NCBI GenBank assembly: GCA_964492715.1
Contig: CAZBLK010000020.1
Location: 1-48,240, forward strand
Source of the DNA: CAZBLK01 sp964492715
GTDB taxonomy: Bacteria; Bacillota; Clostridia; Lachnospirales; WRBF01
Direction: 5' to 3'
DNA length: 48,240 nt
Position 1 is the stretch's first letter, and every line of letters begins with the position of its first letter. A program made the translations under genes and the position numbers. Positions 36,101 to 43,257 of the stretch are shown one piece after another. The notes below the pieces were generated by a model. The model worked only from the letters and a program-made list of their open reading frames with translations, was not told the origin of the DNA and did no database searches.

Positions 36101-38235
36101 ACTTTAGGCTTGACACAGCAAAGCACGTTGACCACGAAACTTTAAAGCAGTTTAAAGCGGCTCTTGCAGAGGCTAATGCAGAACACAAGATTATCGGCGA
36201 AATTTGGTCGGACGATGCAAAAATTAACACGTACTTAAACAACGGCGAAATGGACTCGGCTATTGACTTTTCGTTTAATGAGATAGCTAAGGACTTTGTA
36301 AACGGCAATCTTGACAAGGCAGAGCAAGCGCTTGAAGCAAGAAATGGAACACTTTCAAACGTTGCTACAAAAGGGCAATTTTTAAGCAGCCATGACGAAG
36401 AAGGTTTCCTTTACAGCTTAGGCGGCGACGAGGACAAAATGAAAGCGGCTGTAACGCTTCAAATTACTGCAAAAGGCCAGCCTATAATTTATTACGGTGA
36501 AGAAATTGGTATGACAGGCGAAAGCAACTGGCCGTTGTACGACAACCGCAAAGACTTTGACTGGTCAACAGACTTTAGCACAAACGAACTTTATCAGCAT
36601 TATTCAAAGCTTTTAAACATTCGTGCTAGTTACAGCAAGCTGTTCTCAAAAGGAAGCCGTGGCAAGGTTGCTGGCAGTGATTCCGAAAGCTATATGATGT
36701 TTAATCGCATTTACCAAAACCAAATGGCTTTGGTAGCTGTAAACATGAACGAAACAGAAGCAACAAAACAAATTACTCTTAACGTTCCGCAAGGCTCCGT
36801 TTTGCAAGACGTTTACAACAAAAAGAGCTACACAGTTGGCACAGGCGGAAATGTTTCAATTGACATTCCTGCTTTGGCAGACGGCGGAACAGCAGTTTTA
36901 ATTTACACACAGTCCGAACCTATAAAGGACAATAATCAAAACTCAGGCGTTCAAAGACCAAAGCCAGAAACACAAGAAGATACAACTACTGCAACACCAA
37001 AACCTGCACCTGCTGAAAAGCCTTCAATTGGCGCACCTGTTACCGCAGGCAGCACAACAAACGTTGGCATTGTAGTTAAGCCAGAAATTAAGGACAACAC
37101 GGCTACAGCAAAAATTCCAGACTCGGCTGTTTCAGAAGCTTTAAAATCTGTTAAGCACGAGGCAAACAACAAAGGAACACAGCCGTCTGTTGAAATTAAA
37201 ATTACAGGAGTAGGCTCTGCAACAAACGTTAATGCAGTATTGACAAAAGCTTCTTTAGAATTGATTGTTAAAAATGATGTAACACTTACAATTACATCAC
37301 CTTTTGCGACAATCAGTTTAAACAACAAGGCAGTGCAAAACATTGTTAATTCTGCAAGCAATGAAGTAAACATTTCAACAAAGTTTATTAACAGCAAAGT
37401 TTTGGACAAAGCCGCAAAAGAAAAGCTTGGCGACAGGTCTATTTTCGACTTTACAGTAACAAGCGGCGGTAAGGAAATTAAAGACTTTGGAAACGGCAAT
37501 GCAAAAATTTCCGTTCCATACAAGCCTACGGCTGCTGAACGTGCTAACAAAATTGTAATTTATTATGTAAACCCAAGCGAAAAGCTTGAAGTAGTAAGAA
37601 ATTGCAAGTACGACGAGAAAACAGGCAGAGTTTATTTTATTACAACTCACTTCTCACGCTACGCAATTGGCTACAACAACACACAATTTGACGACATACC
37701 AGTTTGGTCATGGTACTTAGACGCAGTAGACTTTGTTTCTGCAAGAGATTTGTTTGCCGGCACAGGCGGCAACAGTTTTTCGCCATCAAGCTCTATGACA
37801 AGGGGAATGTTTGCTACTGTTCTTGCAAAAGTAGCAGGCGTTGACACTTCACAGTACACATCATCAAAGTTTTATGATGTTGACATTGACAAGTGGTACG
37901 GCAAGTCAATAGCATGGGTTTCAGAAATTGGAGTTATGTCAGGCTACGACAACGGCAACTTTGGGCCAAATGACGAAGTAACAAGGGAACAAATGGCTGT
38001 TATTCTTTCAAACTACATTAAATACAAAAACATAGTTATTCCAAAGGATAACTCTGATGTAAGTTTCAGCGACAAAGACACAGTAAGTAGCTGGGCGATT
38101 TCATCAGTTGAAGACATGAAGCGTTACGGCATAATGAGCGGTGTAGGTGAAAACAAGTTTGCACCAAAAAGCTCGGCAAACCGTGTTGAAGTTGCTTCTG
38201 TGTTTATGAAGTTTGTTAAGGCATTTGTTAAGTAA
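30178..38235 (+). CDS. Cell-surface amylopullulanase with two GH13 catalytic domains and SLH anchor
   Basis: A 2685-residue secreted enzyme. Signal peptide at 1-31 (VVALIMVQAFVFNPVSVRA). Two starch-binding-like modules lie at about 60-290, an Ig-like domain at about 303-405, a third such module at about 409-510, a CBM41-like module at about 732-835 (FNYLRYDNSTDWNLWVW) and CBM48 at about 918-1040. The first GH13 is pullulanase type I: MNWGYDP at 1136-1142, nucleophile Asp1255 in VDGFRFDL, acid/base Glu1285 in YGEPW, Asp1370 in TAHDN. An Ig-like domain (about 1608-1695) precedes the second GH13 (about 1785-2240): Asp1979 in FRLDTAKH, Glu2008 in IGEIW, Asp2073 in SSHDEE, an alpha-amylase. A Thr/Pro linker leads to three SLH repeats (about 2503-2685). 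It should cut alpha-1,6 and alpha-1,4 bonds of starch or glycogen at the wall. Confidence 0.95.
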   Translation: MRKIKDRVLSLVVALIMVQAFVFNPVSVRADDVFDENLQSAEIIDELLNDSGLGEDYAVEPYAGLVADTFTPYTTGEIIPLHLRGNDFNGWGFNPSYQFTKVGHGIYAISFVKDSIPNEFKISGDGSGGWNGINIGAHDNQIKNIGASGNLSISLAATSKVNFYYNEFTETAKVYVDDGVNVNNLTSKNFSDDSYYTPNNDVYHLVGTHQDSAWATSDTSYAMSTTSADPYGTVQRYDFGTVEAGTNYEMKAFNNGDWIGTGSNGGSNLNINIVERSRVIVELDKANKHLSAIVTPITDKLTYISSTPRLTAVPLNTTQIKLNFSEPMTQKASNLKNQFTITKDGTQITISSAELSADKLSVVLTFSSSPFTIPEAEYTLTLAAGSLKGEDTSTENEELTLNLTTAKQLSADSFYSANLPGRKLWTVRGEIDSNWGYNTRNNLAMLDDNLYAISYVLDAKSYNFKLAVGDSWGVQFGGGVNELNYADMKLTLNERSKVTFYFKDNDTASSRKLYVYVEGESGKINGNAASITNDSKIAWYTPEAEKANIVISSGTLKTFLQTANPTDTCKFFDYNLDGNEYRLTRYIATTGTYTATAGDYGSVTVNVTKPAIATFYIDFNEDTPTLKYKFNVVAPVLSITTSNEFVKAGSSLQFDSNFKDEFGITAKPQVAWSIKTPTTGVSIAPTTGVLTVAPTAAVDAKFTVVATYSYNGSIDPRYNSTYTAEKELTVAGILTEFKFNYLRYDNSTDWNLWVWKDGEDGTDGHDLVPSSDGWHKGVVSFKEELSHINFLVRQGDWAAKDGGNRRFDLSKGNEVWLVQDDETVYYSKAEATAPRIAFAVMDTLSQVRFKVNGNPDNINFSNFVVLQDGKQLAGTGVKGSAFGEGVINISSPVNPSALLEVKDLSGTYAKKQITLRYALDNFVYNGNDLGYTKAGSASTFKVWAPTAKKVSVALYPTAGTYNTIGEVTSHNTPSQLLTMTYDTSTGVWTATSTQQLTGMFYMYKVEFANGTTNYAVDPYARAVSANGQRTAIVDLAATNPTGWMPNEKPATVTNETDHILYELHIRDFSNDPTASFENKGKYLAFTEEGLTYDGAKIGIDHLVELGVTTVHLLPSYDFKTVNELTVDNPSSNDPKMNWGYDPQNYNVPEGSYSTDPTNPSKRITEFKQMVQALHDANIRVVMDVVYNHTFDIETGPFNKIVPGYYYRTLDSNMAFADGSGCGNEVASERPMVRKYIIDSVKYWAKEYNVDGFRFDLFGLIDETTASMVASQLKSEIDPTMIIYGEPWQAGGSPLQNGVGKGSQKDQGYAVFNDNIRGAIKGDSDSTGKGFATGEAGKEGDIVVGVYGTTDSQKGFANSPTEVINYVTAHDNLNLYDKVVVASGLNDTLKMLWHKMLDGAMKDGSSVDEAVANATPYAQIDLGNVLENNVVRRTVLSTAMIMTMQGIPFYQAGDEFLRTKYGDHNSYKSPDSINTIRWENKANFTEVSDYYAGLSQLRKEHPAFRMSSTSEMGKLEVLKSDNNVVAFKLGEYANGDTWKNIVVIYNGNETSIEYTLPQNTDPWKIVVHDKQAGTTQLGADILGGGTITVGRLSAMVLYDTERASTAGTPTTIELERDSFVVEPNKTTKIKVTVKDQYGAIILNPTIEAVSADETVATYSNGVISGLKKGSTTITLTCGAATKTFNVAVVGLSVSVEPTSANSRQNAVIKVESSDIDIKSMQANLSSVGGSSAVNVSKESGILTFGVRDYITAGAKKIPVTVTDANNNVYVVDVDFTVTQTPTTGFDWDEARIYFMLTDRFYDGDEVNNNELVDKADPGAYHGGDFAGVTAKLDYLKGLGINTIWITPIVENVTGDFGTQAKGSYYAYHGYWANDFEKLNPYLGTRAELETLIDEAAARGMKIMADVVLNHGGYDTESNANFAGMYRTESIDNDDEKMSLAGLPDFKTEDQEVRSKLIGWQTAWANLKTEKGNSIAYFRLDTAKHVDHETLKQFKAALAEANAEHKIIGEIWSDDAKINTYLNNGEMDSAIDFSFNEIAKDFVNGNLDKAEQALEARNGTLSNVATKGQFLSSHDEEGFLYSLGGDEDKMKAAVTLQITAKGQPIIYYGEEIGMTGESNWPLYDNRKDFDWSTDFSTNELYQHYSKLLNIRASYSKLFSKGSRGKVAGSDSESYMMFNRIYQNQMALVAVNMNETEATKQITLNVPQGSVLQDVYNKKSYTVGTGGNVSIDIPALADGGTAVLIYTQSEPIKDNNQNSGVQRPKPETQEDTTTATPKPAPAEKPSIGAPVTAGSTTNVGIVVKPEIKDNTATAKIPDSAVSEALKSVKHEANNKGTQPSVEIKITGVGSATNVNAVLTKASLELIVKNDVTLTITSPFATISLNNKAVQNIVNSASNEVNISTKFINSKVLDKAAKEKLGDRSIFDFTVTSGGKEIKDFGNGNAKISVPYKPTAAERANKIVIYYVNPSEKLEVVRNCKYDEKTGRVYFITTHFSRYAIGYNNTQFDDIPVWSWYLDAVDFVSARDLFAGTGGNSFSPSSSMTRGMFATVLAKVAGVDTSQYTSSKFYDVDIDKWYGKSIAWVSEIGVMSGYDNGNFGPNDEVTREQMAVILSNYIKYKNIVIPKDNSDVSFSDKDTVSSWAISSVEDMKRYGIMSGVGENKFAPKSSANRVEVASVFMKFVKAFVK

Positions 38236-38266
38236 GTGGCATTAACAATGTAGTGATAATTTGTAT

Positions 38267-38428
38267 ATAGCAATTCCTCTTTTTAACGATATAGCAATTT
38301 AAGTTTTTATATTCACCAATCCATTTTGCGGCAAAAATATCGAACGCTTCAACGATTTTTTTACGCAAAATGGTGAACTGTTTATTCAAATTGCGATACA
38401 CCATATCGATTAAAAAGGGAATTGCTAT
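38267..38428. repeat. Family 3 full-length hairpin element, 162 bp
   Basis: The left end reads ATAGCAATTCCTCTTTTTAA. The right end read on the other strand is ATAGCAATTCCCTTTTTAA. Pairing continues inward through GATAT, GCAATTT, TTCACCA and CATTTTGCG to a central AATCGTTGAAGCGTTCGAT, so the whole element folds into one long imperfect hairpin. It starts 31 bases after the amylopullulanase stop and may double as its terminator. Confidence 0.8.
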
Positions 38429-38436
38429 TTTAATGC

Positions 38437-38465
38437 AAAAAAACCCCTCACCAAAAGGCAAGGGG
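38437..38465 (-). terminator. Terminator of the CoA-disulfide reductase gene
   Basis: On the minus strand CCCCTTGCC pairs with GGTGAGGGG around TTTT, followed by TTTTTTT. It lies 11 bases after the gene's stop codon. Confidence 0.85.
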
Positions 38466-38476
38466 AAGAAAATAAT

Positions 38477-40135
38477 TTACTTTCCAAAAATAGAACGGTA
38501 AAGCCTGTAACCGCCGCTCAAGTTGTAGCAGTCAAACCCATTTTGGGAAAGAATACGGCAAGCAACGTACCCACGTAGCCCTATTTGGCAAGTAACATAA
38601 ACCTTCTTTGTTTTATCAAGCTCTGAAAGCCTGTTGCGAAGGATATCAAGTGGAATGTTTATAAAACCGTCAATGTGCCCATATTCAAATTCAATCTCTG
38701 TTCTTGTATCTAAAAGTGTAACGCTTCCGTCTTTTGGAAGCTCCTTAACTTCGTCCCAGTGGAAGTTTTTAACTTTTCCTGTAAGCGTGTTTTCAATAAC
38801 AAACCCAGCCATGTTCACAGGGTCTTTTGCCGAGGAGTAGGGTGGTGCATAGCAAAGCTCCAGTTTTGCAAGCTCATCTGCCGTTGCCCCAAAGCGAATT
38901 GCTGTCGCAATTACGTCGCAGCGTTTGTCTGCGCCTTCGTACCCAACAATTTGCGCCCCAAGTATGCGTCCTGTTTCCTTTTCAAAAATAGTTTTTACAG
39001 ACATATTCGTTGCCATTGGGTAATACCCAGCGTGGCTTCCAGAATATGTGTAAACTTTGTCATAGTTAAGTCCAAGCCGTTTTGCTGTTCTTTCATTTAG
39101 TCCAGTAGTAGCAACAGTAAGGTCAAAAACTTTTAAAATTGCAGAGCCTTGTGTGCCGTTGTATTTGCTTTTAATTCCGCAAACGTTGTCTGCTGCAATG
39201 CGTCCTTGTTTGTTTGCAGGTCCAGCTAGAGGAATTACAGTTTTTGTTCCTGTTAAAAACTCTGTAACTTCAACTGCATCACCAACAGCGTAAATGTCAG
39301 GGTCGCTTGTAAGCATGTTGTCGTCTACAACAATTGCGCCACGCTCGTTAAGGTCTAACCCACATACTTTTGCAATTGTAGTTTCTGGGCGAACGCCAAT
39401 TGACATAATAAGCATGTCGGCGTTTACTTCACCTTTGTTTAGCTTTACATTAAGCCCGTTTCCTGTGTCGTTAATTGACTTAACACCGTTTCCAAGCAAA
39501 AGCTTTACGCCCTTAAAAGTCAAGTGGTTGTGAACGTCACATGCCATTTCATAGTCAAGCGGAGCAATAACTTGGTTAAGCATTTCAACAAGTGTAACGT
39601 CAAGCCCAGCACTTTTTAAATTTTCTGCCATTTCAACGCCAATGTAACCGCCACCCATTACAACAGCAGACTTTGGCTTTTCGTTGTCTATAAAATCTTT
39701 TATTTTATAAGTGTCTGGAATGTTTCTAAGTGTAAAAACTCTGCTAGTGCCTGCGCCTTCAATTGGCGGCTTCAAAGGTTCTGCACCCATTGAAAGAATA
39801 AGCTTGTCGTAAGTTTCCTCATATGTCTCGCCAGTATTGTGGTTTTTTACTGAGACAGTTTTTGCGTCTCTGTTAATTGCAGTAACTTCGCTGAAAATTC
39901 TAACGTCTACATTAAAGCGTGCATTAAAGCTTTCGGGCGTTTGAAGTGTAAGTGCTTCACGCTCGGTAATTTCGCCGCCGATATAATACGGCAAGCCACA
40001 GTTTGCAAACGAAATGTAGCCGCCACGCTCAAACACAATTATTTCAGCATGTTCATCAAGCCGCCTAAGCCTAGCGCAAGCAGAAGCACCGCCTGCAACA
40101 CCGCCTACAACAACAACTTTTTTTCTGCTTTCCAT
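38477..40135 (-). CDS. CoA-disulfide reductase with C-terminal rhodanese domain
   Basis: A 552-residue flavoprotein. Residues 1-450 form a pyridine nucleotide-disulfide reductase of the CoADR/NADH-oxidase class: FAD site VVVGGVAGGASACARLRR, single redox Cys46 in ISFANCGLPYY, NAD site VVMGGGYIGVEMAENL, and IYAVGDAVEV. Residues about 455-552 are a rhodanese domain with active-site Cys516 in TCQIGLRGYVAC. Fusions of this kind reduce CoA-disulfides, polysulfide or persulfides with NAD(P)H, and give oxidative or sulfide stress defence in anaerobes. The ATG has AAGGGAG upstream. Thioredoxin is encoded 100 bases upstream on the same strand, which suggests a small thiol-redox unit. Confidence 0.93.
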   Translation of the reverse strand: MESRKKVVVVGGVAGGASACARLRRLDEHAEIIVFERGGYISFANCGLPYYIGGEITEREALTLQTPESFNARFNVDVRIFSEVTAINRDAKTVSVKNHNTGETYEETYDKLILSMGAEPLKPPIEGAGTSRVFTLRNIPDTYKIKDFIDNEKPKSAVVMGGGYIGVEMAENLKSAGLDVTLVEMLNQVIAPLDYEMACDVHNHLTFKGVKLLLGNGVKSINDTGNGLNVKLNKGEVNADMLIMSIGVRPETTIAKVCGLDLNERGAIVVDDNMLTSDPDIYAVGDAVEVTEFLTGTKTVIPLAGPANKQGRIAADNVCGIKSKYNGTQGSAILKVFDLTVATTGLNERTAKRLGLNYDKVYTYSGSHAGYYPMATNMSVKTIFEKETGRILGAQIVGYEGADKRCDVIATAIRFGATADELAKLELCYAPPYSSAKDPVNMAGFVIENTLTGKVKNFHWDEVKELPKDGSVTLLDTRTEIEFEYGHIDGFINIPLDILRNRLSELDKTKKVYVTCQIGLRGYVACRILSQNGFDCYNLSGGYRLYRSIFGK

Positions 40136-40191
40136 TTAAAACACTCCCTTTTTAGTTCAATTTCAAAGGGTTTAAACTACTGCACAAAATA

Positions 40192-40238
40192 TGGGCTGTT
40201 TGAAAAATCCATTCTAGCGTTTTTTCAAACACGCTCTA
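40192..40238 (-). repeat. Family 1 stop-codon repeat, 47 bp
   Basis: On the minus strand: TAGAGCGTGTTTGAAAAAAC, then GCTAGAATGGA, then TTTTTCAAACAGCCCA. The first three bases are the TAG stop of trxA. Loop and arms nearly match the copy after the AraC gene. Confidence 0.82.
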
Positions 40239-40550
40239 GTTCAAGCCAATTAAATTAACAATTGCTTCTTTAGGCCTTGGACCAACTGATGTGCCTTTTA
40301 TTTCGCCCTTTTCAAACACAATAAGCGTTGGAATTGTCATTACCTTAAACCTAGAAGCAAGCTCTGGGTAGTCATCAACGTTAATTTTCCCAACTTTAGC
40401 ATTCTTTACTTCGTTTGCAATTTCGTCGATAATAGGCGCAATCATGCGACAAGGGCCACACCATGAAGCCCAAAAGTCAACCAAAACAGGCTTATCCGAA
40501 TTTAAAACTTCTGTTTCAAAATTTTCTTTAGTAATTGTAAGTATAGCCAT
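40236..40550 (-). CDS. trxA: Thioredoxin
   Basis: A 104-residue thioredoxin with the active site WASWCGPCRMIAP (Cys31, Cys34), the buried Asp in LVDFW, the cis-proline region MTIPTLIVF and the closing GxRPKEA. It reduces protein disulfides in the cytoplasm using thioredoxin reductase, which is not in the window. Length is normal. A clear GGAG ribosome site precedes the ATG. Its TAG stop is formed by a family 1 repeat, beyond which comes the CoA-disulfide reductase gene. Confidence 0.97.
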   Translation of the reverse strand: MAILTITKENFETEVLNSDKPVLVDFWASWCGPCRMIAPIIDEIANEVKNAKVGKINVDDYPELASRFKVMTIPTLIVFEKGEIKGTSVGPRPKEAIVNLIGLN

Positions 40551-40605
40551 TTTATTCTCCTTCTTTGATTATACAAAAATTAAAGTTATTATTAGTAACT
40601 ATAAT

Positions 40606-40709
40606 GGCATTAATGTTTCACAAAACTAAACATTAATGCCCTCCTATAAGCAACGGAAAATATTCGGCACTAAACTGAATAAAATATTACATTGTTCAGT
40701 GCCGAATAT
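40606..40709. other. Two strong hairpins between trxA and the DnaI-like gene
   Basis: GGCATTAATGTTT (40606-40618) pairs perfectly with AAACATTAATGCC (to 40640). ATATTCGGCACT (40660-40671) pairs perfectly with AGTGCCGAATAT (to 40709), with an inner CTGAA/TTCAG. They follow the stop of the DnaI-like gene on the minus strand and precede trxA. The second is the likelier terminator, and the first may control trxA. Confidence 0.6.
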
Positions 40710-40741
40710 ATAAGTCACAAAAAGCTTTCCCAATTATAAGC

Positions 40742-41749
40742 TTATTTCTTTGGAAAAGCTTCTATCTTTTTTTTCACTCTAATGTCGTCTCCAAAAAATT
40801 TAATCATTTTATAGCAGCCAAAAAACCTTGAAACTATGCGGTCGGAATAGCTTCCTTGCAAGTCGCTAAGCGAAAGGTTTGTTGAAATAACCGTTGACTT
40901 TTTGTCTATTAGCCGTGAATTAATTATGTCAAAAAGCTCTGTCCCTGTAACAACTGTTTGGAACTCGGAGCCTAAGTCGTCGATTATAAGCAGGTCTACC
41001 GAAAAAAGCATGTCCATTTGCTCGTAGCTTTCTTCCGTTTTTTCGCTAAACCTGTGGTGCTCAATTGCTTTAAACATTCGTGGTGCAGTAACGTACAAAA
41101 CTGTGTGTCCAAAGTCCAGCACATCTTTTGCAATGCAGTTGCACAAAAATGTTTTGCCAAGCCCTGTGTCGCCATAAAACAAAAGGTTTGTTGCTTTTTG
41201 CTTGAAAGTTTTAACAAAGTCTGTACAGCTTGCATAAACTCTGTGCATGTTTGCCCTTGGCGAAAAGCCTTGACGCTCGTCCACATTTTCAGAATAGTAG
41301 CGGAAGTCAAACGTGTCAAAGTTTTCAACCAAAACAGTATCCTTTAGGTTTGAAAGCTCGTAGTACTTGTTAATTAACTTTTGCTTCAGACAATGACATT
41401 TTTCAGTGTTTATGTAGCCAGTGTCTTTGCAGTTTTCGCAAGCAAACTTTTCTGTTAAATAATCTTCTGCAAAGCCGTTTTCAAGCAGCAGCAGCTTTTT
41501 TTCGGCGTTTAGCCTAGTAGCCTCGTCCTTTAGCTCAGAAACAGAACCTCTTGAACAATCAGACGCCCCTAGCGCAAGCACACTTTTTGTTGCATTTATG
41601 GAAAGCTTTAAAAGCTTTTCATCAATTTGTGCAATTTCCCTTACTTTTTCATAAACTTCATTTTTGCGTTTTAAAAGCTCGGACTTTGCTTTGCCCTGTG
41701 CTTTTTCATAATCACGCATAATTTGCATATAAATTGCTTTTTCGCTCAT
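40742..41749 (-). CDS. Primosomal helicase loader, DnaI/DnaC-like AAA+ ATPase
   Basis: A 335-residue protein. The N-terminal 100 residues are helical. A Cys cluster CENC...CHC (Cys104, 107, 118, 120) is a probable zinc site as in Firmicutes DnaI. The AAA+ ATPase domain has Walker A GDTGLGKT (193-200), Walker B DLLIIDDLGSE, and NSRLIDKKSTVISTNLS with sensor 1, then SDRIVSRFFG. It should load the replicative helicase. The gene follows the DnaD-like gene by only 7 bases, a pairing commonly seen in Clostridia. A phage-type DnaC is the alternative, but the surroundings are chromosomal. Confidence 0.9.
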   Translation of the reverse strand: MSEKAIYMQIMRDYEKAQGKAKSELLKRKNEVYEKVREIAQIDEKLLKLSINATKSVLALGASDCSRGSVSELKDEATRLNAEKKLLLLENGFAEDYLTEKFACENCKDTGYINTEKCHCLKQKLINKYYELSNLKDTVLVENFDTFDFRYYSENVDERQGFSPRANMHRVYASCTDFVKTFKQKATNLLFYGDTGLGKTFLCNCIAKDVLDFGHTVLYVTAPRMFKAIEHHRFSEKTEESYEQMDMLFSVDLLIIDDLGSEFQTVVTGTELFDIINSRLIDKKSTVISTNLSLSDLQGSYSDRIVSRFFGCYKMIKFFGDDIRVKKKIEAFPKK

Positions 41750-41756
41750 ACATCAC

Positions 41757-42836
41757 CTATTTTGCCGAAACGCTGTCTTCGAGAAACTTTCGCTCCATTT
41801 GTTCAATTTGGTCGTAGTCCCATTCACGCTGTTTAAAGTTTACAAACTTGTTTTGTTTGACAACAGGCTTTTTCACAACTGCTGTTTTTTCTTCGGCAGT
41901 TGCTTTTGTGTCCTTGTGGAACTGCTCCTCCAAAAGCCTAACCTGTTCAAGTGTTTTCACACCCTTTGCGTGCCAGTCGCAAATTATTTTGTCTGTATAT
42001 TGTATCCGTGGTTTGGACGTTTGTAAAATTGTTTTGTCGCAAGCTTCAAGAATTAGTTGAAGCGGCATTTCAAATTCTGTAAGCCACTTGTTCATATATT
42101 TAATTTCGGCGGCTGTTGGGTTTCTGTCGCTGTTGCCAAACGCCTTTAAAATTTCTCTATAAGAAACGTTAAACCGTTTTATGTATTCATTAGCTTTTTC
42201 AACTGTAGTAATGCCATTTTCTGCCCAATCAATTGCAACCTTTTCTATGTAACGAATACTTCTGTGGTTGTTGTCGGCGCAATAGCTTAAAAGTAAAATA
42301 ATTACGTCAATCGGAAGGCGCAACCAGTCGTAAAGCCCAAAAATTGCGCTAAGGTCGTTAAAGCTTAAATATTTCCCCATTACCTTTTCGGCAGTATAAA
42401 AAAGGCTGTTAATTTCCTTGCTTTCGCTTTTGTAAATTTCAAGCTCCATAGCAGAATACTGCGGACGCTCCTGCAAAAAAACAGGCTTTGCTTCTTGACC
42501 TGTGCCATCAACAAGCTTTAAACGTGTTTTGTCAACAATTGGCAAAAAGTCAATTCCAAAATCAACTTCGCCTTCGTCTTCGGTTTGCTCAACGGAAATA
42601 AGCCCTTCTTTTTCCCAATATTTAAAAGCGTTTACAACGTCAGACTCCAAAAGGTTTAAAGCTTCTGCCGCACCATTTGTCGAAAGCTCGGTGTTGCCAG
42701 CTTGATAATGCCGAAAAAAATAAACATACACAACAACAAAGGCAGGGTTAGCCTTGCCCATATAATTATCTATAAATAAGTTTGGAATAGTCGTTTCGTG
42801 AATGTTTCTGTTAACTCCCAAATTAACAACTGCCAT
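41757..42836 (-). CDS. DnaD/DnaB-like replication initiation protein
   Basis: A 359-residue protein with a winged-helix-like N-terminal domain (NLFIDNYMGKANPAFVVVYVYFFRHYQAG, then NLLESDVVNAFKYWEKEGLI) and two DnaD C-terminal-type repeats, each with a (Y)...W..(N/H)G(I/V)(T/K)T.E(K/Q) helix: KVAIDWAENGITTVEKANEY and KIICDWHAKGVKTLEQVRLL. The start at 42836 is chosen because AAGGAGATG lies upstream and the protein begins MAVVNLGVN. An ATG at 42914 would add 26 residues without support. DnaD-domain proteins act in primosome assembly at the origin with the helicase loader encoded next door. Confidence 0.88.
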   Translation of the reverse strand: MAVVNLGVNRNIHETTIPNLFIDNYMGKANPAFVVVYVYFFRHYQAGNTELSTNGAAEALNLLESDVVNAFKYWEKEGLISVEQTEDEGEVDFGIDFLPIVDKTRLKLVDGTGQEAKPVFLQERPQYSAMELEIYKSESKEINSLFYTAEKVMGKYLSFNDLSAIFGLYDWLRLPIDVIILLLSYCADNNHRSIRYIEKVAIDWAENGITTVEKANEYIKRFNVSYREILKAFGNSDRNPTAAEIKYMNKWLTEFEMPLQLILEACDKTILQTSKPRIQYTDKIICDWHAKGVKTLEQVRLLEEQFHKDTKATAEEKTAVVKKPVVKQNKFVNFKQREWDYDQIEQMERKFLEDSVSAK

Positions 42837-42977
42837 ACAGCCACATCTCCTTATTTCGTCATAAGTATACCACACAAAGCTTTGCTTTGTCAGCAGTTTT
42901 TTGAAATGTAGCATTTCCCATAACGTTATATGTGCAAACTTACCAAATTTAGCCTAAACAAAACCACCTTGCATTAT

Positions 42978-43257
42978 TGTTGATAATTTTGTTGAAAAAT
43001 AAATATCTTGACAAGTTTTAAAAGGTTGATTTTACAGCGGTTTGTCATTTTTCAATTCTTCTTGTGCACTTGACAAAAAATAAAAAGCCTGTGATTTCAG
43101 GCTTTTTTAATACTACTTTCGACAGCTTGTTTTGTAGGCTGCTGTTGAAAAATACAACATATTGTAACAAGTGTACCTGTGGAAAATGTGTATAACTATG
43201 TTGATAACAGCTCGTCACCCAGTAAATACACGTCTCCAGCACCCATAGTTATCAACA
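42978..43257. promoter_or_regulatory. Cluster of DnaA-box-like 9-mers
   Basis: Three same-direction boxes lie together: TGTGGAAAA (43178-43186), TGTGTATAA (43187-43195) and TGTTGATAA (43199-43207), each close to the consensus TGTGGATAA. Another TGTTGATAA is at 42978-42986, and the reverse form TTATCAACA is at 43249-43257, inside the murC 3' end. The gap is AT-rich. It could be a replication-linked DnaA site or regulatory boxes. It is not proof of an origin. Confidence 0.4.
43083..43109. terminator. Bidirectional terminator after murC
   Basis: AAAAAGCCTG pairs with CAGGCTTTTT around TGATTT, with U-runs available on both strands. It lies downstream of the murC stop on the minus strand. Confidence 0.85.

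Noticed and set aside
42837..43195. Chromosomal origin (oriC) as a firm call
   Set aside because: dnaA, dnaN, rpmH and other usual origin neighbours are absent, and box matches are imperfect. Kept only as a finding.
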